Below are positions 33,574 through 42,830 of a stretch of 64,000 bases of DNA, one piece after another. The position numbers and the translations under genes were made by a program. The stretch is taken from the NCBI GenBank assembly GCA_963169695.1, contig CAUJDS010000060.1:190780-254779 (forward strand), given 5' to 3'. Each line of letters starts with the position of its first letter. The first letter of the stretch is position 1. This DNA is from Bdellovibrionota bacterium (GTDB taxonomy: Bacteria > Bdellovibrionota > UBA1018 > CAUJDS01). The notes beneath the pieces were generated by a model that made no database searches, had not been told where the DNA came from, and was given only the letters and a program-made list of their open reading frames with translations.

Positions 33574-35283
33574 ATGGCAAAGATATTATTGATATCGCCT
33601 CATTCCGTCATCGAAGACTATTCCCAGCCTGAATCGCTTTTGGCGATCTCGCTAGTAAAGGCGGGTCACTCGGTTGTACGGGTACACTGTGCAGGCTATA
33701 TGAATCGGTTCTGCGTCGGTATGTCTGCAATGAAGCTCAATCAAGAGTCGACTCAGGATGAGCGAGACAAGGTATGTAGAATCTGCACAATACGCAGGGA
33801 TGTTCAAAATCGATATTTTGGATTGCGTTCCATTCAACTTGATAGCTATTTAAATCAGGACGCTAAGAGTCGCGTAGAGGACATCCTACGCGATCCCAAT
33901 CTCAAAGAAAACTACTGGCAGCTCGAACATTTTGGCGTTTCAGTCGGGAGATCCGCGTTATATGAGTTTCTTCTTCAACATAAGAAAATGGAAATTCATT
34001 TCACAGAAATTGAGTGGGAGAGATATCGCATTGCTCTCAGGAACGCGCTTTTAACCCTAGAAGGTGCCAAACAGATATTGGCTACCGAAAAACCTGATTG
34101 TGTCATTGCGTTTAATAGTCTCTATTCGGCCAACGCAGCATTTTGCCAATTGGCTAAGAACGCAAAAATAGAGCAGTATTTTCTACATCCCGGAACCAAT
34201 CTCTCAGAGAGTACCCACACGCTTATGGTGGGGAAGGATTTCACCTGGAGGCTGCTTAAAGATCTCATAAGAGATTGGGAAGATCTCAAGGACCAGCCCT
34301 GTAGCCCTGAAGAGATACGCCGAGTGATGAATCATGTCTTGGTGCTAACTCACGCCAAAAATGCTTTGGTCTATTCACAAGGTCGTTCAAGTGAGCCCAA
34401 GAGTATTAAAAAGCACTTTGGTGTCCGGTCAAGTCAGAAGCTACTGGTGGCCACCATGAGTAGCTATGACGAACGCTTGGCGGTGGAGTCCGTCGGAGCT
34501 TTTTCTGCAGAACCAAAACTGCTTTTTAAGAAACAAATCGATTGGATCCGTGCTCTCCTCCTATGGATTAAAGATCGGCCGGATCTTTTCTTGATCATTC
34601 GCGTGCACCCAAGAGAGTTTCCCAATAAACGAGATTCCGTGCTCTCAGAGCATGCGAAAGATTTGCAAAAGGAATTTCAAAGCTTACCTGAGAACGTCAA
34701 GGTCAATTGGCCTGAGGATCTTATCTCTCTCTATGACATGACTGAAGAAGTAGATGTCTTTCTAAATGCATGGTCTAGCGTAGGCAAAGAAATGGCTCTT
34801 CTCGGAATTCCCGTAGTCATTTATTCGCCAGAGCTGATTCTTTATCCTAAAGACTTAAATGAATGGGGCATTACGGAAGCAACCTATTTTTCGGCAATAG
34901 AGCGAGCACTCAAGAGCGGTCGAACCTATGATCGGGTGCAAAAGGCCTTTAGATGGTACGCCTTAGAGTTTCAGAAGTCAGTAATCGACTTGGGCGTGTC
35001 CAAGGGTAGACCAAATACACTACTAAGAATAGCCTTGAGATTGGTAAAGGCTCTTAGCCCAGACCTTTTTGTGAGAGCGCAGGAGTGGTTGATACTCCAC
35101 TACTTGGACAAGAACATTAAGGATGATCAAGCCATTCAACGATTGTTTGATGGCTACTTTGATCACCCCTGGCAGGTTAAAGCCGCTGAATATTCTCCGG
35201 TGTCAGCTGAGACGGAAAAAGCTGCAATTTATCTAGAACTGAAAAGACTCCCTTTGGGGCTTGCGAGGATTGATCAAGAATGA
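33574..35283 (+). CDS. Surface carbohydrate biosynthesis protein, GT-B-like
   Basis: A 569-residue soluble protein with a GT-B-like layout. The N-terminal half opens KILLISPHSVIEDYSQPESLLA, and the C-terminal half has DLFLIIRVHPREFPNK, DVFLNAWSSVGKEMALLGIPVVIYS and YSPELILYPKDLN, as in capsule-type glycosyl- or glycerophosphotransferases. A cysteine pair VCRIC in the N-terminal part is odd. It follows gmd by six bases and overlaps the ABC transporter gene by four, so it is part of the same operon. The precise substrate is unknown. Confidence 0.65.
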   Translation: MAKILLISPHSVIEDYSQPESLLAISLVKAGHSVVRVHCAGYMNRFCVGMSAMKLNQESTQDERDKVCRICTIRRDVQNRYFGLRSIQLDSYLNQDAKSRVEDILRDPNLKENYWQLEHFGVSVGRSALYEFLLQHKKMEIHFTEIEWERYRIALRNALLTLEGAKQILATEKPDCVIAFNSLYSANAAFCQLAKNAKIEQYFLHPGTNLSESTHTLMVGKDFTWRLLKDLIRDWEDLKDQPCSPEEIRRVMNHVLVLTHAKNALVYSQGRSSEPKSIKKHFGVRSSQKLLVATMSSYDERLAVESVGAFSAEPKLLFKKQIDWIRALLLWIKDRPDLFLIIRVHPREFPNKRDSVLSEHAKDLQKEFQSLPENVKVNWPEDLISLYDMTEEVDVFLNAWSSVGKEMALLGIPVVIYSPELILYPKDLNEWGITEATYFSAIERALKSGRTYDRVQKAFRWYALEFQKSVIDLGVSKGRPNTLLRIALRLVKALSPDLFVRAQEWLILHYLDKNIKDDQAIQRLFDGYFDHPWQVKAAEYSPVSAETEKAAIYLELKRLPLGLARIDQE

Positions 35284-37091
35284 AAGATACGATTCAATCT
35301 GCTTTTAAACTTCTGGATAACAAAAGTCACCGAGGATTGGTTCTTTTATTCTTTCTCATGTTGGGCGGAGCAGGATTGGAAGTCATTGGTTTAGGGCTCT
35401 TTATGCCATTTGTTGCAGTGGTAGCAGACCCTACAATGGTTGATAGAAATTCCAAACTACTCGCATTGAGTCATTTGCTTGGAAATCCTGATTCCTCCAA
35501 ATTCTTACTTTTATTAGGGGGTGCCCTGATTGCAGTTATTTCTTTGAAGTCTCTCTATGCAATTCTATTGTCCTTTTTACAAAGCAGATTTTTATTCAAA
35601 CAGCAAATTACGCTGGAATCAAAACTTTACGAGACCTATTTGTACATGCCGTATTCGCGCTATGTGCTTAGGAATCCTTCTGAGCTATTTCATCATGTGC
35701 GCTACGTTTCGGGTGTTATGGCAAATGTGATTTTGCCGAGCTTGGTAATTTCTACTGAATCGATAGTAATGCTTTTCGTTTTTGCTTTATTGTTTGCTGT
35801 TCAGCCATGGCTTACCTTTTGCGCACTTGTTTTTGGCGGAGCCTTTGTTGCGTTGTTTTATGGATCAGTTCGAAGCTACATTAAGAAATTGGGAGAAAGG
35901 CAAGATCGAACTGGTGTGGAGATGGTGAAATGGATGAACCAAGGAATGGGAGGATTGAAGGAAATTAGGACTTTAGGTCGAGAAGAGTTTTTTCTGAATA
36001 AAGCCACCGAATATATGTATGCCTTCGGTCGAGATGGATTTATGGGCCAGTTCATCAATCAAGTTCCCCGACCAGTTCTGGAAACTGTGGCTTTTTCAGC
36101 TTTAGTGGGAGCGGTTCTTATTGGGGCTCGAAGTGGGATACAGTTTCAGGATACCCTACCTGTCCTTGTGCTATTTGCAGGCGCTATCATTAGAATTCTT
36201 CCTTCCATGAGCCGTGTCCTTGGGGCTACGGTAATGATTAGGCAAAGCCATTTCATTGTGAAGCGAGTAAGTGAGGATCTCAATGAACTCAGGCCTCTTA
36301 TGGGAAAATCAACCAAGACGGTTAGTGTTCGTAAAAAATTTCAAAATGAAATGATCGTGAGGCAGCTGAGTTATACCTACTCCGGAGCCAAAAAAACGGT
36401 TCTTCAGGATATTTCTTTTTCTCTTCATCCTGGAGAAGCGATTGCATTCGTTGGGCCCTCTGGAGCTGGTAAAACGACCTTAGTGGATATTCTATTGGGG
36501 CTATTGGATACCTATGAAGGGCAAGTATTGCTTGATGGATGCAATTTAAAGGAGCGTCGTCCAGAATGGGCAGGCTGTTTTGGCTATGTACCACAGAGTA
36601 TTTATCTGTCCGACGACTCCATTCGAAGAAACGTGGCGTTTGGTCTTCAGGATTCTGAGATCGATGATGCTCAGGTTTGGAGGGCATTGAAGGACGCTCA
36701 GTTAGAGCGCTTTGTGAAGGAGCTTCCCAACAGCCTCGACACGAGAGTGGGAGATCGAGGAGTCATGCTTTCTGGAGGTCAACGACAGCGCATTGGTATT
36801 GCCAGGGCTTTTTATCGCGATCCAGACATACTTGTATTAGACGAAGCGACGTCATCCTTGGACAATGAGACTGAACGTGATGTAAGTCTTGCAATCGAGT
36901 CTTTGCAAGGCCGCCAAACACTTATAGTGATTGCCCACCGATTGAGCACAGTTGCCAAGTGCGATCGAATCTATTTTTTAAAAGATGGCAAAATGATAGC
37001 AAACGGAAGTTTGGACTCCCTTTTGAAAAATAATCTGGAGTTCCAAAAATTCTCAACAATGGAAAGGCATTACAAAAATGAGATTCTGTAA
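35280..37091 (+). CDS. ABC transporter, fused permease and ATPase (MsbA/PglK-like flippase)
   Basis: A 603-residue half-transporter. Six TM helices (residues about 20-320) are followed by an ATPase domain with Walker A GPSGAGKTTLVDILLGLL, Q-loop YVPQSIYLSDDSI, signature LSGGQRQRIGIARAF, Walker B ILVLDEATSSLD and the H-loop in VIAHRLSTVAKCDRI. The dimer is expected to flip a lipid-linked saccharide, as PglK does. It overlaps the upstream gene by four bases and the amidotransferase gene by 14, pointing to a shared pathway. Export of a pseudaminic-acid-containing unit is a guess from position. Confidence 0.9.
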   Translation: MKDTIQSAFKLLDNKSHRGLVLLFFLMLGGAGLEVIGLGLFMPFVAVVADPTMVDRNSKLLALSHLLGNPDSSKFLLLLGGALIAVISLKSLYAILLSFLQSRFLFKQQITLESKLYETYLYMPYSRYVLRNPSELFHHVRYVSGVMANVILPSLVISTESIVMLFVFALLFAVQPWLTFCALVFGGAFVALFYGSVRSYIKKLGERQDRTGVEMVKWMNQGMGGLKEIRTLGREEFFLNKATEYMYAFGRDGFMGQFINQVPRPVLETVAFSALVGAVLIGARSGIQFQDTLPVLVLFAGAIIRILPSMSRVLGATVMIRQSHFIVKRVSEDLNELRPLMGKSTKTVSVRKKFQNEMIVRQLSYTYSGAKKTVLQDISFSLHPGEAIAFVGPSGAGKTTLVDILLGLLDTYEGQVLLDGCNLKERRPEWAGCFGYVPQSIYLSDDSIRRNVAFGLQDSEIDDAQVWRALKDAQLERFVKELPNSLDTRVGDRGVMLSGGQRQRIGIARAFYRDPDILVLDEATSSLDNETERDVSLAIESLQGRQTLIVIAHRLSTVAKCDRIYFLKDGKMIANGSLDSLLKNNLEFQKFSTMERHYKNEIL

Positions 37092-38217
37092 AAAGTGTGT
37101 CATGCCTGATACTCGTCCAGAAATTGTATTTTCGGAAGAAGGCATTTGTGACGCCTGCCTTTCTGCTGAAAGGAAAGTAAGTGGCATAGACTGGAATGCT
37201 CGAAAAAAGGAATTTGAAGCTATCTTAAGTCGCTACCGCTCCAAAGACGGTAGTTGGGATTGTGTTATTCCAGTAAGTGGCGGCAAGGATAGTTGCTTCC
37301 AGGCCATTACGATGAAAAATGATTATGGAATGAACCCACTCTGTGTGAATTTCGTGCCTTGCGAGATGACGGAAGTTGGACATCATAATTTGGAGTTCCT
37401 GCGAGATCAGGGGTTTGATCTCATTCAGGTAGGCGCGAATCGAAAAGCCTATCGAGAAATGTCCAAGGTCGGGTTTCATAAGCTTGGTGATTGTTGCTGG
37501 CCTGAACACATTGGGATATTTACGGCTCCGGTCAAAATCGCCGTACAATTCAATATTCCCCTCTTGATTTGGGGTGAAAATTCACAGCTCGAATACGGCG
37601 GACCTGCGACTGCAAGAGATAGTCAAACCTTAGACCGTCGTTGGTTGGAAGAGTATCAAATGCTGGGATATCGAATTGAAGATCTGGTTCACGACGGCTT
37701 GGAAATGAAGGATCTTAAGGTATTTACCTACCCCTCTGACCAAGACTTGAAGCGCGTTGGGGTGACGGGCCTCTTTCTTGGCCACTTTCACAATTGGGAT
37801 GGACGAGCCAATTACGAGAAGATGAAGTCGCTGGGTTGGCATCCAAATCCCGATGGCCCATGTGAGGGAACCTATACGGATTACGAAAATCTAGACTGTA
37901 AGTGGGTTGGAGGGCTTCATGATTATTTGAAGTTCCTTAAGTACGGTTACGGGAGAGCGACCGACAATGCATGCATTGATATTCGTAAAGGCCGCATTTC
38001 TCGTGACGAAGGCTTCCGCTTAGCGAAAGGCTATGAAGGGAAACTTCCCCGAAAATACCTTCAGGACTACCTCAATTTTATTCAATGTTCCGAAAGCGCG
38101 TTTATGGCTACGCTAGATCGATTTACCAATCCTTATATTTTTAAGCGCGATGCAGAGGGGAAGTTCATTCGTGATGCTGCCGGTGACCTCATTAAGCTCG
38201 ACTACGGACTAGCCTGA
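37078..38217 (+). CDS. N-acetyl sugar amidotransferase (PseA/WbpG/LegA type)
   Basis: A 379-residue enzyme that converts an N-acetyl group of an activated sugar to an acetamidino group, consuming ATP and ammonia. MRFCKKCVMPDTRPEIVF and CDACLSAE give a cysteine-rich, probably metal-binding N-terminus. CVIPVSGGKDSCFQAI is the PP-loop for ATP. The family also shows DCCWPEHIGIF and LLIWGENSQLEYGG. Homologues act in Pseudomonas (WbpG) and Campylobacter (PseA) with HisH- and HisF-like partners, and both partner genes follow here with stop-start overlap or a ten-base gap. With the pse operon opposite, the substrate is probably a pseudaminic-acid intermediate. Confidence 0.9.
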   Translation: MRFCKKCVMPDTRPEIVFSEEGICDACLSAERKVSGIDWNARKKEFEAILSRYRSKDGSWDCVIPVSGGKDSCFQAITMKNDYGMNPLCVNFVPCEMTEVGHHNLEFLRDQGFDLIQVGANRKAYREMSKVGFHKLGDCCWPEHIGIFTAPVKIAVQFNIPLLIWGENSQLEYGGPATARDSQTLDRRWLEEYQMLGYRIEDLVHDGLEMKDLKVFTYPSDQDLKRVGVTGLFLGHFHNWDGRANYEKMKSLGWHPNPDGPCEGTYTDYENLDCKWVGGLHDYLKFLKYGYGRATDNACIDIRKGRISRDEGFRLAKGYEGKLPRKYLQDYLNFIQCSESAFMATLDRFTNPYIFKRDAEGKFIRDAAGDLIKLDYGLA

Positions 38218-38831
38218 TGATTTGCGTTATCGACACGGGAGTTGGAAATATCAGCAGTGCTCTCAGAGCTTTAAAGAAAGTGGGAGCCGAATTCCAACTC
38301 ACCTCGGACCCACGAGTGGTGGAAAGCGCGGAAAAAATACTTGTTCCAGGAGTAGGGGCCTTCTCTTCTGCGATGGGTAGACTCGCATCGGCCAATCTCA
38401 TTTCTCCCCTAAGGCAGGCGGCTTTAGAAAGAAAAGTGCCTTTTCTTGGAATCTGTCTTGGAATGCAGCTTCTGGCTGAGTCAAGCGAGGAAGGTGGAAT
38501 GAGCGAGGGCTTGGGGGTACTACCTCATTCCAAGGTGAAGCAACTCGAACTTAGTAACTACCCAAAAATTCCTCATATGGGCTGGAATAATCTTGAGTCC
38601 ATCGAGGGACATCCGCTTTTTGCGGGAGTGGGGCCAGGATTAGACTTCTATTTTGTGCATAGTTATCAAGTACAAGCTATTCCTAATGACGCATCCATTT
38701 TGTATTGCAACTATGGCGGTCATCCTGTTGTTTCAGCAGTAGCGAGAAAGAATATTTTTGGTGCTCAGTTCCATCCCGAAAAGTCACAGAAGAATGGCCT
38801 AAAATTTCTTGAGAATTTTTGGAAGCTGTAG
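38217..38831 (+). CDS. HisH-like glutamine amidotransferase subunit
   Basis: A 204-residue class-I glutaminase. ICVIDTGVGNISSALRALKKVG begins the fold, the nucleophile cysteine is in VPFLGICLGMQLLAE, and the histidine-glutamate pair is in FGAQFHPEKSQKNG. In histidine synthesis HisH feeds ammonia to HisF. Here it is placed directly after the sugar amidotransferase gene (TGATG stop-start overlap) and before a HisF-like gene that has lost a key catalytic residue, so it most likely supplies ammonia for acetamidino formation. Not the histidine pathway, given context. Confidence 0.88.
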   Translation: MICVIDTGVGNISSALRALKKVGAEFQLTSDPRVVESAEKILVPGVGAFSSAMGRLASANLISPLRQAALERKVPFLGICLGMQLLAESSEEGGMSEGLGVLPHSKVKQLELSNYPKIPHMGWNNLESIEGHPLFAGVGPGLDFYFVHSYQVQAIPNDASILYCNYGGHPVVSAVARKNIFGAQFHPEKSQKNGLKFLENFWKL

Positions 38832-38840
38832 AAGGTTACT

Positions 38841-39602
38841 ATGCTGAAGACCAGAGTCATGCCGGTGGTTCTCCTGACAGGGTACAATGTAGTCAAGAGC
38901 CAGAAATTTTCAACGTTTCGAACATTGGGAAATCCCATCACCGTAAGCCGAATCTATGATGCCCGTGGGGTTGATGAAATGATTCTGCTGGATATTCGAG
39001 CGACTAGCGAGGGACGTGGGCCTCGTTTGGATATTATTTCGGATATTGCAGGGGAGTGTTTTATGCCGCTGACGGTGGGTGGCGGTATTCATCGCCTTGA
39101 CCAAGCCCTCGAGGTGATAAGAAAAGGTGCCGACAAAGTTGCGGTCAATACCGCAGCCATTGAACGGCCCGAACTTCTCAAAGAACTTTCTCAAGAGCTG
39201 GGAGTGCAGGCCGTTGTAGCCTCTATCGATGTGCGCAAAGAATCGGATGGTTGCTATCTTGTCATGAGTCACTCTGGCAAAAAAGAAACAACCCTAGTCC
39301 TACTTGATTGGGTAAAGAAGCTTGAGCAAATGGGTGCAGGAGAAATCTTGATCAATAGCATTGATCGAGATGGCGAAATGAAGGGTTACGATCTTGAGCT
39401 GATTAAAATGGTGAGTGAAGCCGTTAGCGTTCCTGTCATTGCATGTGGTGGTGCTGGCAGTCCTCAGGACTGCTTACTGGCTTTACAGGAGGGGGGCGCC
39501 AACGCTGTGGCCGCTGCCAGTATGTTTCATTTCACGGGCACGACACCCCTCATGGTGAAAGAGCACCTCAGCCGCAATGGGATTGCGGTAAGACTTGCCT
39601 AA
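38841..39602 (+). CDS. HisF-like ammonia-channel subunit of the sugar amidotransferase system
   Basis: A 253-residue (beta/alpha)8 protein with the HisF shape (DEMILLDIRATSEGRGP, LTVGGGIHRLDQAL, GADKVAVNTAAIE, VASIDVRKESDG, INSIDRDGEMKGYDLELI, VIACGGAG). Catalytic Asp11 of true HisF is replaced: residues 8-12 read P-V-V-L-L, so leucine occupies the position, while the second aspartate (SIDVRK) is kept. It would pass ammonia from the HisH-like glutaminase but not close an imidazole ring. Its stop overlaps that of pseI on the other strand by four bases, tail to tail. Confidence 0.87.
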   Translation: MLKTRVMPVVLLTGYNVVKSQKFSTFRTLGNPITVSRIYDARGVDEMILLDIRATSEGRGPRLDIISDIAGECFMPLTVGGGIHRLDQALEVIRKGADKVAVNTAAIERPELLKELSQELGVQAVVASIDVRKESDGCYLVMSHSGKKETTLVLLDWVKKLEQMGAGEILINSIDRDGEMKGYDLELIKMVSEAVSVPVIACGGAGSPQDCLLALQEGGANAVAAASMFHFTGTTPLMVKEHLSRNGIAVRLA

Positions 39603-40672
39603 TTAGGGCCTTTTTGATTTTCCACCCAATCCCATTTCATAGGAGTGCCTTTTTTGAGATCGCGATTGACCGGCTTTCCAATGAGGGATTCAAAATGCTT
39701 AGGTGAAAGGCCGAACCCCGGGCGAATGGGACGTAAATTCGAAGCATTGAGCAAATCGCCCTGCTTCATGTCGGAGGCAATATAGAGACTGCGTCGAAAT
39801 TGCAGGGAAGGTTTTTCTTTCTCGGAAGGCCCCCATTGAATAGATCCGAGGGATTGATGTGCGCGTTTGGTTTCAATGACCAAAGCCTTCAGCTCATCAG
39901 GTTCTAGCGAGAAAGCGGAATCGACGCCTCCATCGCTTCTTTTTAAGGTGAAGTGCTTTTCAATAACACAGGCGCCTAAAGCGACGGACGCTACAGCAAC
40001 TCCAATACCCATGGTGTGATCCGACAATCCTGCGTAAGTACCAAAGCGACGCGATATTTCCCGAATAGTCCTAATGTTGGTGTCCTCGGGTGAGGCTGGA
40101 TAGGTGCTTGTGCATTTCAATAAGACGATGGGAGAATTCCCTGATGATCGGGCTGCTTGTACCGCTTCTGCAATCTCAGCTTCCGTTGCCATACCCGTCG
40201 ACATAATGATGGGTTTTCCGGTCTTAGCGATACGCTTAATGAGGGGATGATCGACGAGTTCAAAAGACGCAACTTTATAGAGGGGAACTTCTAGCTCCTC
40301 TAGAAAGTCGACCGCAGAGGGATCGAATGGAGTGCTAAAGCCAACCATCCCGAGATCCCGGCAACGTTGGAATAAGGGTTGATGCCACTCATAGGGAGTT
40401 GATGCTTCTCGGTAGAGGTCGTAAAGTGTGCGACCATTCCAAAGGCTTTTTTCGTCGCGGATCGAAAATTCACCTTCAGATAGGTCCAAAGTCATAGAGT
40501 CAGCGGTATAGGTCTGAATTTTCATGGCATGCGCGCCACAAGCTGCAGCGGCATCAACAATTGCTAGAGCTCGCTCGAGACTTTGATTATGATTGCCTGA
40601 CATTTCAGCAATAATAAATGGAACATGTGCTTCACCAATCGTAAACGGGCCAACCTTGAAGGATGGGGTCAT
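39599..40672 (-). CDS. pseI: Pseudaminic acid synthase (NeuB family)
   Basis: A 357-residue enzyme condensing phosphoenolpyruvate with 6-deoxy-AltdiNAc to give pseudaminic acid. FIIAEMSGNHNQSLERALAIVDAA and AHAMKIQTYTADSMTLDL are the PseI/NeuB opening. KPIIMSTGMATEAEIAEA, VLLKCTSTYPASPED and DHTMGIGVAVASVALGACVIEKHFT follow. The C-terminal SAF (antifreeze-like) domain starts near residue 290 (RRSLYIASDMKQGDLLNASN). It is last in the operon pseB-pseC-pseF-pseGH-pseI, joined to the upstream gene by an ATGA overlap. PseI fits better than NeuB because the other pse genes are present. Confidence 0.92.
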   Translation of the reverse strand: MTPSFKVGPFTIGEAHVPFIIAEMSGNHNQSLERALAIVDAAAACGAHAMKIQTYTADSMTLDLSEGEFSIRDEKSLWNGRTLYDLYREASTPYEWHQPLFQRCRDLGMVGFSTPFDPSAVDFLEELEVPLYKVASFELVDHPLIKRIAKTGKPIIMSTGMATEAEIAEAVQAARSSGNSPIVLLKCTSTYPASPEDTNIRTIREISRRFGTYAGLSDHTMGIGVAVASVALGACVIEKHFTLKRSDGGVDSAFSLEPDELKALVIETKRAHQSLGSIQWGPSEKEKPSLQFRRSLYIASDMKQGDLLNASNLRPIRPGFGLSPKHFESLIGKPVNRDLKKGTPMKWDWVENQKGPN

Positions 40673-42090
40673 CTTAGTTCCCTTTCGTAGTGAGAAGCTA
40701 CCTTACGGTATTTCGCATTAAGAAATGCCTTTTGCGAGGGGAGGTTCTCAGGCTTAATCTCTGCGCGAATTTTTTCTATGGTTGAAAAGTGCGTCTTTAA
40801 GTATTCAGAACCGCTTTCTAATAATGGGCTTCCATATCCTTTTCCGTGGTGCCCAGGCACCAAGTAGATTGAGACAAGTGCTTCCTTCTGATGAAGGTCA
40901 TAGCGTAAAACGCCGATGGCTTCTTCTCTCTCGTAGCCAATCAAGAGGACTCTGTCCTGATTTTCTAGTGATTTTGTTAGCCACTCCAGGTGACTCTCGT
41001 AACTAAAAGGCTCTGTTTGAAAGGATTGATCGCGATTGATGGGATCCATTCGCCATTCAAAGAGAGAGCGGGCATCTTCAAGCTTTGCCGGCCGTAGTTC
41101 TATCTTTCTAGGAATCAATGAATCAGCAACGCGATGAACCCCGAGTCCATCTACTAAGGCCTGTCCCTTTTTGGAATAGCCGGCAAGGTGGTCTGGGTTT
41201 TCTAAATGGGACTGCAAGCTCTCTAGAATCATCTTTGGACTAACGTCTTCTGAGGATCCTAAATAACTAAGGTACCCAGCTTGGGCCAAATTGCGGATCA
41301 TATTAACTTGATTGTCTGCAATGGTGACAACAAGAGAAGGCAAGCCGACGCAAAGCCGTTCCCAGGTTGTCGTTCCGCCTGCCCCAATGAAGAGATCAGC
41401 CATTTTCATTTCCTCGGCAACCCTTGCTTCGGGCCCCAGGAGTTGAGTGGGGTGTCGCTTAGGCAAATTGGTCGGCGGGCTCGACTGAAATCCAGTCATC
41501 ACACGAATAGAAAGCGAGTGGAGAGGGTACTGATCTAGCGCCTGCAATACCTTTTGTGTTTCATTGGTGGGATCGCCGCCGCCAAAGTTCACTAAAATAC
41601 GAATAGGTGATTTTGAGGCATCAAAAGAGTCGTTGTCTGTTTTTCTGTTTTTTAAAAACTCAGGACGCAAAAAACAATACTTCGGCCCAAGGAGAAGCTT
41701 GGCTTGATCACTCACGAGGTTGTTTTCTAAGTATCGATTCGATATGCCAGGAAAGGTTGTGTCGACGAGGAGGTCACAGTCGTGGGACCGATTTGCGAGA
41801 TCGTCTATAACAAGAATCCTTTTTGAATGAGACCGCATTGTGCGCTCCCAATGGTGATTCAAATGGTAGTGATCAACGATGAGCCAATCCCATTCTCCAG
41901 TAGGCATTTGAGAATGCACATGAAATCCGGCAGATCGAATCAATGAGTTGATATTTCCTGGTTCCTCCGCGGATACCCATGCTACTTCACCACCCCGCAT
42001 TTCAATTTCATTGGCGAGGGTCAAGCAACGCATGATATGGCCCGTTCCGATGGTTGAAGAAGCGTCAGTTCGAATGAGGAATTTCTTCAT
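40669..42090 (-). CDS. pseG: PseG-PseH fusion: UDP-sugar hydrolase and N-acetyltransferase of pseudaminic acid synthesis
   Basis: A 473-residue fusion. Residues 1 to about 325 are PseG, which removes UDP from UDP-6-deoxy-AltdiNAc: IRTDASSTIGTGHIMRCLTLA, LVDTTFPG, ILVNFGGGDPTNET and DLFIGAGGTTTWERLCVGLPS. From about residue 330 a GNAT domain begins (IELRPAKLEDARSLFEWR) and ends in HGKGYGSPLLESGSEYLK, KIRAEIKPENLPSQKAFLNA; this is the PseH step that acetylates the C4 amine. The two steps are consecutive, so fusion may channel the product. The gene overlaps neighbours on both sides by four bases. Confidence 0.92.
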   Translation of the reverse strand: MKKFLIRTDASSTIGTGHIMRCLTLANEIEMRGGEVAWVSAEEPGNINSLIRSAGFHVHSQMPTGEWDWLIVDHYHLNHHWERTMRSHSKRILVIDDLANRSHDCDLLVDTTFPGISNRYLENNLVSDQAKLLLGPKYCFLRPEFLKNRKTDNDSFDASKSPIRILVNFGGGDPTNETQKVLQALDQYPLHSLSIRVMTGFQSSPPTNLPKRHPTQLLGPEARVAEEMKMADLFIGAGGTTTWERLCVGLPSLVVTIADNQVNMIRNLAQAGYLSYLGSSEDVSPKMILESLQSHLENPDHLAGYSKKGQALVDGLGVHRVADSLIPRKIELRPAKLEDARSLFEWRMDPINRDQSFQTEPFSYESHLEWLTKSLENQDRVLLIGYEREEAIGVLRYDLHQKEALVSIYLVPGHHGKGYGSPLLESGSEYLKTHFSTIEKIRAEIKPENLPSQKAFLNAKYRKVASHYERELR

Positions 42091-42830
42091 CTTAGGGTCG
42101 ATTCCTGAAATTCTTTCTGGGCGACTTCCTGATTAATGGCTACCCAGTGAGGGTGAGCTTTTAGTGTTTCCAGGATTGCAGCCAAATCAAATTGAGGATT
42201 GGTTGGGTAGAGTTCCTCAAAGATCAGTCTTATTAGTTCGTAGTCCTGAGCCGTATCTAGCGTGACTCTAAAGGAACTTTCATCTACTGGATATCTCACA
42301 TTGGCGAGTTTAAATCGGCTTGGGTTTTGGTAAAAATAGGGAGTAACATGTTCTCGCTCTAGCGGGCGAATGGCTCTCCAGTGAGCTTCTTCGAGCATAG
42401 CGAAAGAAAAAACTTCGGTGTCCATGCCACGGGGATAACTGCGCTCCAACGTATTAGAAACGTAGTCCGCGCCTTTTTCTTGATAGGTTTTAATAACATG
42501 AGAAATAACTGCAGGGTCGATGAGGGGACAGTCTGAAGTGACTCGCACAATGGTGTCCACTCCGTACACCTTTGCTGCCTCATAATAGCGACTCAATACA
42601 TCCTGTTCGGAGCCACGGAAATAAGGAAGTTCATTTCGGTCACAGAATTGAACAATAGGGTCATCGGTCGGCAGATCCGTGGTCGCCAGGATAATCTGGT
42701 CCGCAGCCTGCACCCTTCTTACGCGCTCTAAAAAAAAAGACAGCAGGGGTCGACGAAGGACCTCCTTGAGGACCTTTCCTGGTAAGCGGCTTGAAGTCAT
42801 CCTCGCTTGTACGATGATGGCCGTTTTCAC
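42087..42830 (-). CDS. CMP-pseudaminic acid cytidylyltransferase (PseF/SpsF-like)
   Basis: A 247-residue nucleotidyltransferase of the SpsF/PseF type. AIIVQARMTSSRLPGKVLKEV has the nucleotide-binding signature R-x5-RLPGK, followed by IILATTDLPTDDPIV, YFRGSEQDVLSRYYEAA and VRVTSDCPLIDPAVI. Its place between pseC and pseGH and the overlap with both indicate that it loads pseudaminic acid with CMP. It resembles the spore-coat SpsF branch more than classical NeuA. The last step before glycosyl transfer. Confidence 0.87.
   Translation of the reverse strand: MKTAIIVQARMTSSRLPGKVLKEVLRRPLLSFFLERVRRVQAADQIILATTDLPTDDPIVQFCDRNELPYFRGSEQDVLSRYYEAAKVYGVDTIVRVTSDCPLIDPAVISHVIKTYQEKGADYVSNTLERSYPRGMDTEVFSFAMLEEAHWRAIRPLEREHVTPYFYQNPSRFKLANVRYPVDESSFRVTLDTAQDYELIRLIFEELYPTNPQFDLAAILETLKAHPHWVAINQEVAQKEFQESTLR

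Noticed and set aside
38217-39602. HisH and HisF genes as part of histidine biosynthesis
   Set aside because: They adjoin a sugar amidotransferase gene, no other his genes are present, and the HisF-like protein lacks Asp11.
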